Below the pieces are notes generated by a model. It worked only from the letters and a program-made list of their open reading frames with translations, had not been told where the DNA came from and did no database searches. Shown here piece by piece: positions 1 to 5,094 of a DNA stretch of 12,195 nt. The stretch spans positions 7,063-19,257 of the forward strand of contig JAJYGU010000051.1 of assembly GCA_021784975.1 (NCBI GenBank), in the 5' to 3' direction. Within the stretch, counting starts at the first letter, position 1, and every line of letters begins with the position of its first letter. This stretch comes from Planctomycetota bacterium. GTDB lineage: Bacteria; Planctomycetota; Planctomycetia; Pirellulales; Thermoguttaceae. Position numbers and translations under genes: made by a program.

Positions 1-114
1 GACAAGGTCGCCCAGGGCCCGTCGGCCATCGGCCGGGTGGCCAAACGGGAGGCGATCGCAACCACCCGCGTGCTGGTGGACATCCGCTCAACCGTCATGA
101 CCGGGGGCTGCTGA
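1..114 (+). CDS. 3' end of an unidentified gene upstream of the capsid gene
   Basis: An open frame enters from the left edge and ends at TGA 112-114, giving 37 visible residues that end in VMTGGC. The visible part has no recognisable motif. It is rich in small and basic residues and looks like an ordinary soluble C-terminus. Because it lies directly upstream of the major capsid gene on the same strand, a head-morphogenesis role (portal, maturation protease, scaffold or decoration) is a reasonable guess by position only. I do not recognise the family. The codon bias towards G/C in third positions matches the genes that follow, which supports it being coding. Confidence 0.6.
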   Translation, partial: DKVAQGPSAIGRVAKREAIATTRVLVDIRSTVMTGGC

Positions 115-126
115 AGCACCCCAGGG

Positions 127-228
127 GACGAGAGATGAGGGATAAGGGATGAGGGATAAGCAGAGGCCCAACAGCCGCTAGTCGCCGACTCCGCTCTCCC
201 ATCCCTGATCTCTCATCTCTCATCCCTG
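127..228. repeat. Inverted pair of heptamer tandem arrays (gap 1)
   Basis: The left array has 7-nt units of the form GATRAGG: GACGAGA 127-133, GATGAGG 134-140, GATAAGG 141-147, GATGAGG 148-154, GATAAG 155-160. The right array, on the same strand, has TCCCATC 197-203, CCTGATC 204-210, TCTCATC 211-217, TCTCATC 218-224 and a partial unit. The reverse complement of 198-228 matches 130-160 at 23 of 31 positions by eye, and several of the mismatches would be G-U in RNA. The purine-rich arm follows the upstream stop and the pyrimidine-rich arm precedes the capsid start. The rest of the gap (161-196 and 229-269) shows nothing else apart from a possible ribosome-binding site near 254-260. Confidence 0.85.
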
Positions 229-269
229 CCTTTCCTCAAGACCACAAACCAAAGAAGGGACATTCCCTC

Positions 270-1457
270 GTGAGAGCCATCAAGTACCGCGAACTGAAGC
301 AGATGTACGATGCCCATGGTCCCCAAAAGACCGTGCGGCACTTGCAGGAGGCCCTGCAAGCCGGCGAGCTCAAGCCCGAGGATTTCAGCCTCCGCGAGTT
401 GGCGGAAGCCACCCTCGGCGGCCAACGGGTACGGCAAATGGACCCGCGCTGCGGCAGCAGTTCGCTCCTGGAGGCCGGCGAAGCGGTCGATCTCACCGCG
501 TTTTCCAACATCACCGGCCAGATCGTGCAGGCCCGAATCCTGCAGGCCTACCAGCAAGAGGCCTTCGTGCTCTCCAAGCTGGTCGACACCGTTCCGACCC
601 GCTTCGACGGCGAGCGGATACCGGGCATTGGCCGGATCAGCGACGAGGTGGCCGAGGTGCGTCCCGGCATGCCTTATCCCAGTTTGGGCTTCGCCGAGGA
701 CTACATCGACACCCCGCAGACCACCAAGCGAGGCTTCATCGTGCCGGTGACGCGGGAGGCGATCTTCTTCGACCGCACCAACCTGGTCTTGCAGCGGGCG
801 GCCGAGGTGGGCGAGGTGCTCGGCTTGAACAAGGAGAAACGGCTGATCGACCTGCTGATCGGGGCCGCCAACAACTACAAGTGGAAGGCGACCGCCTACA
901 ACACTTACAGCAGCACCGGCACCGGCATCGCCCCCGACGGCCACTGGATCAACCAGATGAGCGAGGAAATGGTCGACTGGACCGACATCGACGCCGCCGA
1001 GCAACTGTTCGCCAATATCCTCGATCCCAACACCGGCGAGCCGGTGCTGGCCCAGTCGACCACCGTGTTGGTCATGCCCGCCTACCGCCACGCGGCCCAC
1101 CGCATCTTCAACGCCGAGCAGATCACCTACACCGCGGCCGGCAGCGCCACCACCACCTGGGCCGCCAACCCGCTGGGCAACTACACGGTGGTGGAAAGCC
1201 GCCTGGCCTACCGCCGGGTGATCGCCGCCGGACACCCCGCCGAACAGGCCAAGAAGTGGTGGTTCCTGGGCAACTTCCGCAAGGCCTTCGCCTACATGGA
1301 GAACTGGCCGATCACGGTCACCCAATCCGCGGCCAACAGCGAGGCCGAGTTCAACCAGGACATCGTGGTCCGTTTCAAGGCCAGTGAGCGAGGGGCGGCG
1401 GCAGTCATAGATCGCAATCCGCGCTACGTGGTGATGAGCACCGGGGCCGGGACCTAG
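270..1457 (+). CDS. Phage major capsid protein, HK97-like fold (probable)
   Basis: This 395-residue protein is predicted to form the icosahedral shell of a tailed-phage-type virion. The charged helical N-terminal segment (residues 1-60) is followed by a mixed region with features typical of HK97-type capsid proteins: a stretch that turns into VPVTREAIFFDRT (about 158-170), a long helix with LGLNKEKRLIDLL, and a C-terminal strand reading FNQDIVVRFKASERGAA before the final RYVV. The first codon is GTG at 270, preceded by GAAGGGA at 254-260. An ATG at 303 is possible, but it would drop the conserved-looking KYRELKQ start. The gene heads a cluster of same-strand structural genes. Its length fits HK97-type capsid proteins that lack a fused protease. 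Family assignment is from pattern recognition; the fold itself is inferred. Confidence 0.75.
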   Translation: MRAIKYRELKQMYDAHGPQKTVRHLQEALQAGELKPEDFSLRELAEATLGGQRVRQMDPRCGSSSLLEAGEAVDLTAFSNITGQIVQARILQAYQQEAFVLSKLVDTVPTRFDGERIPGIGRISDEVAEVRPGMPYPSLGFAEDYIDTPQTTKRGFIVPVTREAIFFDRTNLVLQRAAEVGEVLGLNKEKRLIDLLIGAANNYKWKATAYNTYSSTGTGIAPDGHWINQMSEEMVDWTDIDAAEQLFANILDPNTGEPVLAQSTTVLVMPAYRHAAHRIFNAEQITYTAAGSATTTWAANPLGNYTVVESRLAYRRVIAAGHPAEQAKKWWFLGNFRKAFAYMENWPITVTQSAANSEAEFNQDIVVRFKASERGAAAVIDRNPRYVVMSTGAGT

Positions 1458-1465
1458 ACTCGGTT

Positions 1466-1524
1466 GGGAGTTCGGAGGGCGGAGGGATGAAGGAGTCCTT
1501 TCCGCCTTCCACCCTCCGAACTCC
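1466..1524. repeat. Heptamer array hairpin after the capsid gene (gap 2)
   Basis: Eight bases after the capsid stop codon, heptamers GGAGTTC 1467-1473, GGAGGGC 1474-1480, GGAGGGA 1481-1487 and TGAAGGA 1488-1494 run into their inverted counterparts: GCCTTCC 1504-1510, ACCCTCC 1511-1517 and GAACTCC 1518-1524. The outer 13 bp (GGAGTTCGGAGGG against CCCTCCGAACTCC) pair perfectly, and the inner part pairs imperfectly. There is no T-run after the stem, so it does not look like an intrinsic terminator. It could slow 3' decay of the capsid message or reduce read-through. The remaining 50 nt to the next start (1525-1574) carry no clear Shine-Dalgarno sequence. Confidence 0.85.
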
Positions 1525-1574
1525 GCCCTGCCGACCACGAATACCCACCAACCACGGACGACTGAGAACTCACC

Positions 1575-2309
1575 ATGCCTGCCCGAATCGTCAAACCTTG
1601 GTATGCGCCCGCCGCCACCGGCGTGGTCTTCAGCAGCCTGGCCGGGCTGGCCTCCAGCCCCACGCCGGGCACGGGGGCCGAGTCGGCCGTTATCGACAAC
1701 AGCGGTTCGCTCTTCTCGCGGGTTCGATTACACGGCCGATTCTGCATCGGCAGCGGGACCCTGGGTGGAGCGGGGGCCATCTACGTCTTCCTCTACCCCG
1801 TCACTGCCAGCCCGCTGGGCACAGACGCGCCGATCGGACAGAATCGCATCCCCCAGGGAATCGATCAAACCCTTCCTCGCACCAGCCCGAACCCGACGGC
1901 CACCTTCCCTGAAACCATGCCCGGTGTGCGGCTGGTGGCCGCCGTCCCGGTAAGCGGTCCCGGAACGCTGCTGGAATGGACCGCGTTGGTGGCCAACGTG
2001 CCGGCCAAGTTCGGCCTGTTCGTCCGCAACTATTGCGGCATTGCCTTGGCTGGCGATCCGGCCGTTTGGCAGCCTTCGCACAGCTACGCACTGGGCGCGG
2101 TGACGATGCCCGCTGTCGCCAACGGTCACTATTACCTGTGCATTGCGGCGGGCAACAGCGGCCCCAGCGAGCCGGTCTGGCCGACCGTCGCCGCCGGCGC
2201 CACAGTGGTCGATTCGGCGGTCACTTGGCTGGACATCGGCGCCGTGGCCGCCTTGGGAAGCAGCTCGAATGGGATCGTCTTGGTGGGCGAAAACGATCAA
2301 ATCGCCTGA
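1575..2309 (+). CDS. Virion protein with C-terminal carbohydrate-binding-like domain
   Basis: This 244-residue protein has no recognisable enzyme motif. Residues 1-150 are rich in G, A, S, P and beta-prone residues, as in virion structural or decoration proteins. Residues 165-222 form a compact domain with the spacing W-x5-Y-x2-G, then YYLCIAAGNSG, then P-VWPT, then V-x-W at the end. This pattern recurs in phage tail-fibre and chitin-binding-type modules, where the aromatics stack on sugars. It follows the capsid gene and precedes a LamG-domain gene, so a surface-displayed glycan-binding role on the virion is plausible. The ATG at 1575 follows the heptamer hairpin and lacks a clear ribosome-binding site. 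Whether it sits on head or tail cannot be told. Confidence 0.65.
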   Translation: MPARIVKPWYAPAATGVVFSSLAGLASSPTPGTGAESAVIDNSGSLFSRVRLHGRFCIGSGTLGGAGAIYVFLYPVTASPLGTDAPIGQNRIPQGIDQTLPRTSPNPTATFPETMPGVRLVAAVPVSGPGTLLEWTALVANVPAKFGLFVRNYCGIALAGDPAVWQPSHSYALGAVTMPAVANGHYYLCIAAGNSGPSEPVWPTVAAGATVVDSAVTWLDIGAVAALGSSSNGIVLVGENDQIA

Positions 2310-2310
2310 A

Positions 2311-2404
2311 GGAAAGGCGGAGTTCGGAGGGCGGAAGGGGAAGCCGATGAACTATGAGCTATGAGCTTTGAGTCCGGCTCACGGCTCCCAGCTCCTAGCT
2401 CCGC
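2311..2404. repeat. Two heptamer families, one forming an inverted pair (gap 3)
   Basis: Directly after the stop codon there is a purine-rich set: GGAGTTC 2319-2325, GGAGGGC 2326-2332, GGAAGGG 2333-2339. A second family then follows: GAACTAT 2349-2355, GAGCTAT 2356-2362, GAGCTTT 2363-2369, GAGTCCG 2370-2376. This runs straight into inverted units GCTCACG 2377-2383, GCTCCCA 2384-2390, GCTCCTA 2391-2397 and GCTCCGC 2398-2404, forming a near-continuous hairpin. Positions 2316-2338 match the reverse complement of 1505-1527 in the previous gap at 22 of 23 bases. The array contains in-frame ATGs (for example 2361) that extend the next reading frame into repeat sequence. Confidence 0.85.
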
Positions 2405-2417
2405 CTCCCCCGCTGCC

Positions 2418-3272
2418 ATGTCCAACATGATTTCCTGGGATGCCAACACTGAACTCGGATCGCAGAAGCCGCCGCTCGGCCGGTGGCTCGACCGCCAGCA
2501 CCCACGGTTGCAAGGCTGCCAATTCTTCGCGCCGCTGAATGAAAATGCCGGCGGCTATGCCTACGACGCGATGACGGGCCGGCGCGGCTCGCTTTTCGGC
2601 ACGCCGCTGCCGTCGTGGACCACCAGGCCCGGTGGGCTGAGCTTTGCCAATCCGGCCGCGCTCACCCCGGCGCAGTATGCCGTCTTCCCGTCGAGCTTCG
2701 ATCCCAACTGCACGCCGCACACGCTCTGCTTTCTCTTGGAGCTGGCCGGTTTGGCGTCCACCTATAACGACGTGTTTTATGCCCTGGATGCCGGCGGTCG
2801 GACCGCCGCCGGCTGGATCGTCACCATCCAGTCGAACTTTCAGGTGGCGGTGGGAGGAGCCAACTTCAATCGCTTCACCAACGCCAACGCGATTCCCAGC
2901 GCCGGCCGGTTTGCCCTGGCGGTAACCTACGATGGCAGCGGGCTCACCAACGGCGGCACCGCCAGCGGCATCCGGGTGTACGTCAACGGCCTGGAGGCCG
3001 CTTACGCCAACACCACCGTCAACGGCGCACCGGTCGCCGCTCCAGGCAATTGGATGCTGAGCTACGACGACCGCGGCAGCGGCGTGTGCGGCGGGCTCAG
3101 CGGCTCGCTGTACGCCGTGGCCGCCTTCAATCGCGTGCTCAGCCGGCAAGAGATCTGGAGCTTTCGCCAACAGCCGTTCGCCGCCTTCGCCGCTACGCCG
3201 CCCCTTGCGTGGGAGGAGGAGGCCGCTGCTTATGCCGCTGTCCTGCGCCACCTGGCCCAACTGTGCGCCTAA
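2418..3272 (+). CDS. LamG/concanavalin A-like lectin domain virion protein
   Basis: This protein has 284 residues from the ATG at 2418. A further in-frame ATG at 2361 would add 19 residues that are encoded by the heptamer array and read as low-complexity S, P and A, so I prefer 2418. Residues 40-255 look like a LamG-type jelly roll: an opening FFAPLNEN segment, GRRGSLFGTP, GLSFANPA, then GRFALAVTYDGSG, IRVYVNGLEAAYANT, a short WMLSYDDR strand, GSLYAVAAFNRVLSRQEI and a closing helix. The strand VTYDGS...VYVNG is the most diagnostic part. Such domains bind glycans or proteins. Placed next to the carbohydrate-binding-like protein, it probably contributes to host-surface attachment. No signal peptide is seen, which fits a virion component. 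Confidence 0.75.
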   Translation: MSNMISWDANTELGSQKPPLGRWLDRQHPRLQGCQFFAPLNENAGGYAYDAMTGRRGSLFGTPLPSWTTRPGGLSFANPAALTPAQYAVFPSSFDPNCTPHTLCFLLELAGLASTYNDVFYALDAGGRTAAGWIVTIQSNFQVAVGGANFNRFTNANAIPSAGRFALAVTYDGSGLTNGGTASGIRVYVNGLEAAYANTTVNGAPVAAPGNWMLSYDDRGSGVCGGLSGSLYAVAAFNRVLSRQEIWSFRQQPFAAFAATPPLAWEEEAAAYAAVLRHLAQLCA

Positions 3273-3280
3273 GGCTTTCC

Positions 3281-3943
3281 ATGAACAATCCCCTCAAGCA
3301 ATCGACCGCCGTCACCCTGAAGCTCGGTCCGCTGATGGACAACACCGGGACCTTGCTGACTTCGCTGGCGATCGCCCAGGCCGACATCCTGTTGAGCAAG
3401 AACGGCGGCCCCTTCGCGGCGAGCCACCATGGCAGCGGCGCCACCCACGATGCCCACGGCTACTACAACATTCCCTTGGACGAGGTCGACACCGACACCC
3501 TCGGGCTGCTGCGGGTCATGGTCGATCTGTCGGCGGCCGGGGCGCTGGCCGTCCATCGCGATCTGACTGTGCTGCCCTCCGGCGTCTACGACGCCCTGGT
3601 GGCGGGCAGCGCGACGTTGTCTACCACCGCCGGCACCGTGGCCGACAAGACGGGCTATGCGCTCAGCGCCGCCTACGATGCGGCCAAGACGGCCGCCCAG
3701 CCGGGCGATGTCCCCACCGGCGATCAAATCGCCGATGCGGTCCTGGCCCGCAACGTGGCCGGAGCCGAAGCGGCCGCCCCGCGGACCTCGCTGGCCACCG
3801 CCATCCTGGCCGCCACCAATAAGGCGAACACCTTCGCGCACCCGGGCTACCTGACCGTCTACCGTACCGATGGGCTGACCGAACACACGCAAATTCCCCT
3901 GTCCACCAATCACGATGCGGACCCAGTGGACGGAATCGGATGA
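3281..3943 (+). CDS. Phage appendage/baseplate-like structural protein
   Basis: This protein has 220 residues from the ATG at 3281, eight bases after the previous stop, with AAGG at 3271-3274 as a plausible ribosome-binding site. The open frame extends further upstream, but that part overlaps the LamG gene and is discarded. Residues 10-100 form a beta-rich domain with DNTGTLLTSL, ADILLSKNGGPFA and a YYNIPLDEVDTDTLG segment. This layout is familiar from small upper-baseplate/tail-appendage proteins in phage clusters. Residues 120-180 are alanine-rich and helical. The C-terminal part (185-220) reads LTVYRTDGLTEHTQIPLST and ends in DADPVDGIG, a small beta unit. An appendage role is inferred from pattern and neighbours. 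There is no enzyme signature. Confidence 0.65.
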   Translation: MNNPLKQSTAVTLKLGPLMDNTGTLLTSLAIAQADILLSKNGGPFAASHHGSGATHDAHGYYNIPLDEVDTDTLGLLRVMVDLSAAGALAVHRDLTVLPSGVYDALVAGSATLSTTAGTVADKTGYALSAAYDAAKTAAQPGDVPTGDQIADAVLARNVAGAEAAAPRTSLATAILAATNKANTFAHPGYLTVYRTDGLTEHTQIPLSTNHDADPVDGIG

Positions 3944-3949
3944 TGCGTC

Positions 3950-4079
3950 AAAGCCGAAAGTGGAAAGCCGAAAGCCGAGAAATGGATTTGTGGATTCATG
4001 GATTATTGGGTCGATGGTGGCAATCCACCGATCCGCCGATCCATCAATCCTGATCCCTGATCTCTGACCCCTGATCTCT
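3950..4079. repeat. Three tandem families, 7-nt and 8-nt (gap 4)
   Basis: Four heptamers of AAAGCCG type lie at 3950-3977. An octamer family follows: ATGGATTT 3982-3989, GTGGATTC 3990-3997, ATGGATTA 3998-4005, TTGGGTCG 4006-4013. Its inverted partners are CAATCCAC 4021-4028, CGATCCGC 4029-4036, CGATCCAT 4037-4044 and CAATCCTG from 4045. Four heptamers complete the gap: GATCCCT 4052-4058, GATCTCT 4059-4065, GACCCCT 4066-4072, GATCTCT 4073-4079. The last family ends four bases before the next start codon and is the same type as the right arm in gap 1. This is the only gap with an 8-nt period. Confidence 0.85.
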
Positions 4080-4083
4080 GACG

Positions 4084-4290
4084 ATGGCTGCTGGACTGTT
4101 CGACCTGCTGGCGTGGTGCTTCGGTTGGAAGGCGAGTCCTCCCCGGCCGGGAACGATTGCCGGACCCTACGTTGCCGCGGCGGGAGCAACCTTCTCCAGC
4201 GGAGCAGTTCTGGGTTGCGTCGATCAGGCGGGAGCGACGACCGGCACGATATCGGGCAGCAATATACTCACAGGAGCGTGTCATGGCTGA
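4084..4290 (+). CDS. Small protein with hydrophobic N-terminus
   Basis: This 68-residue ORF starts with ATG at 4084, directly after the heptamer array, and overlaps the next gene by 8 bp. Residues 1-17 (MAAGLFDLLAWCFGWKA) are hydrophobic and tryptophan-rich, enough for membrane or virion-shell association but short for a full transmembrane helix. Residues 22-66 have a loose repeat of A-G-A/S motifs (YVAAAGATF, GAVLG, QAGATTG), suggesting a small beta structure. I do not recognise a named family. Possible roles are a minor virion protein or a membrane-active peptide. The overlap with the following gene and the absence of a Shine-Dalgarno sequence suggest it may be translated at a low level or coupled. 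No database support can be given here. Confidence 0.5.
   Translation: MAAGLFDLLAWCFGWKASPPRPGTIAGPYVAAAGATFSSGAVLGCVDQAGATTGTISGSNILTGACHG
4272..4276 (+). promoter_or_regulatory. Shine-Dalgarno AGGAG that decides the start at 4283
   Basis: AGGAG at 4272-4276 lies six bases before the ATG at 4283. It selects that start over the upstream in-frame ATG at 4157, whose added residues overlap the small ORF in another frame and are arginine/proline-rich like a shadow reading. It is the strongest such site seen in the first 5 kb of the cluster, where most starts lack one. Confidence 0.7.
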
Positions 4291-4681
4291 AGCCCGAGAC
4301 ATCGACGGCAGCGCCTTCAAGAACGGCTCGGCGACCCTCATGGCCCGGATCGCCGGGGCCGCCGGAGCCAATATCCAGCGAGGCGACCTGGCCGCCGTCC
4401 GCTACAGCGTCTTCTTGCTCGACGACCAGGATCCGGACGCGCGAACCACCGTCACCGGCCACGACGATGTGCCCCTCAGCGTCGCCGGCGTGCTCTTCGA
4501 CTCGCTGCAAATCGACCCCCTGTGGACGGTCGACGCCCTCGGCTACAACTTCCGCCACGTCCTCGACGTGTCGGCCCACCATGCCTTCACGGTAGCCGGC
4601 CGCCGCTACCTGATCGAATACCGCCTCGCGCCGATGTCCGGCCAGGTGATTGTCGTCCGTTTTCGCATCAACGTTATTTGA
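4283..4681 (+). CDS. Conserved-looking phage cluster protein, 132 aa, unknown function
   Basis: The 132-residue protein starts at the ATG that follows AGGAG. It begins with ARDIDGSAFKNGSATLMARI, continues with a beta strand YSVFLLDDQDPDAR (41-54), then SVAGVLFDSLQID, a tryptophan (81), GYNFRHVLDV and a final pair of strands, FTVAGRRYLIEYRLAPMSGQ and IVVRFRINV. The fold looks all-beta, ending in a hydrophobic strand as in small head-tail or neck proteins. I recall similar small proteins near head-tail connector genes, but I cannot name a family. It overlaps the preceding small ORF by 8 bp and is separated from the next gene by 9 bp, consistent with one transcript. The function is inferred only from position. 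Confidence 0.7.
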   Translation: MAEARDIDGSAFKNGSATLMARIAGAAGANIQRGDLAAVRYSVFLLDDQDPDARTTVTGHDDVPLSVAGVLFDSLQIDPLWTVDALGYNFRHVLDVSAHHAFTVAGRRYLIEYRLAPMSGQVIVVRFRINVI

Positions 4682-4690
4682 CCCTCTCCC

Positions 4691-4906
4691 ATGCCCACCG
4701 ACCTTCAACAAATCACGCTCATCAAGAGCCAGACCCTTGCCCGCATGGCCGAGATCACCGCTCAGCCCAAGCCGACATACCAGATCGACGGGCAGACGGT
4801 CTCCTGGGGCGACTACCTGACCCGCCTGCAGAGCACCGTCGATTGGTGCAACGCCAAGCTGGCGGGCGAGCAACCGTTCGAGTACCAAAGCCGCGGATTT
4901 AGCTGA
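4691..4906 (+). CDS. Small helical phage cluster protein, 71 aa
   Basis: The 71-residue protein begins MPTDLQQITLIKSQTLARM and is helical at its N-terminus. It then has a short beta hairpin (TYQIDGQTVSWGDY, residues 29-42) and a second helix with LQSTVDWCNAKLAGEQ. This helix-hairpin-helix layout resembles small gpW-like or head-tail joining proteins only in size and general make-up, so that is a weak suggestion. It sits between the 132-residue protein gene and the heptamer gap that precedes the adaptor-like gene. There is no Shine-Dalgarno sequence before the ATG at 4691; the upstream bases are pyrimidine-rich. The gene reads clearly as coding because its residue composition is balanced while the other frames are arginine-rich. 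Confidence 0.65.
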   Translation: MPTDLQQITLIKSQTLARMAEITAQPKPTYQIDGQTVSWGDYLTRLQSTVDWCNAKLAGEQPFEYQSRGFS

Positions 4907-5086
4907 GGGATTGGGGATTAGACTCGCGCGGATCTCGTTTCCATTCGCTCGCCAACTTCCGCTGCGCGGCCGTCAAACCAATGCAAAATGCAAAATGAAA
5001 AGTGCAAAATGCAAAATCAGAACCGACGCACCGTTACGGAACTACCTCAACCCGAACTCTAATCCCTAATCCCCAATCCCCAATCC
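4907..5086. repeat. Heptamer arrays flanking the largest gap (gap 5)
   Basis: Right after the stop codon come GGGATTG 4907-4913 and GGGATTA 4914-4920. At the far end are four inverted units: CTAATCC 5059-5065, CTAATCC 5066-5072, CCAATCC 5073-5079, CCAATCC 5080-5086. These stop eight bases before the start codon at 5095. In between is a separate A-rich family: ATGCAAA 4981-4987, ATGCAAA 4988-4994, ATGAAAA 4995-5001, GTGCAAA 5002-5008, ATGCAAA 5009-5015, which has no inverted partner here. Positions 4921-4980 and 5016-5058 show no further structure that I can read. The 188-bp gap holds no credible gene. Confidence 0.85.
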
Positions 5087-5087
5087 C
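5064..5087 (-). other. Canonical G-quadruplex motif on the - strand
   Basis: Read on the - strand, this part of the heptamer array has four G-runs (GGG, GGGG, GGGG, GGG) separated by loops ATT, ATT and ATTA. That satisfies the usual pattern of four runs of three or more G with loops of 1-7. The + strand is the matching C-rich strand. It lies just before the start codon at 5095. Whether it folds in the cell is not known. Confidence 0.6.
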
Positions 5088-5094
5088 TCCAACC

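Noticed and set aside
127..228. CRISPR array or diversity-generating template
   Set aside because: Units are 7 nt with no spacers, and no cas gene, reverse transcriptase or TR/VR pair is visible in the window.
1466..1524. Rho-independent terminator after the capsid gene
   Set aside because: The stem is strong, but no T-run follows and the sequence continues as C/A-rich. Treated as a repeat hairpin.
213..1538. 441-codon open frame on the - strand opposite the capsid gene
   Set aside because: It is G/V/H/D-rich, as expected from the antisense of GC-rich coding DNA, extends into the heptamer arrays at both ends, and opposes a much better gene.
2379..4189. Long - strand frames opposite the LamG and appendage-like genes
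   Set aside because: They have shadow composition and cross intergenic repeats. The + strand genes have recognisable domain patterns.
5059..5086. Telomere-like repeat (CTAATCC resembles eukaryotic telomere units)
   Set aside because: There are only four degenerate units, inside a bacterial gene cluster, and other gaps have unrelated units with the same period. The resemblance is chance.
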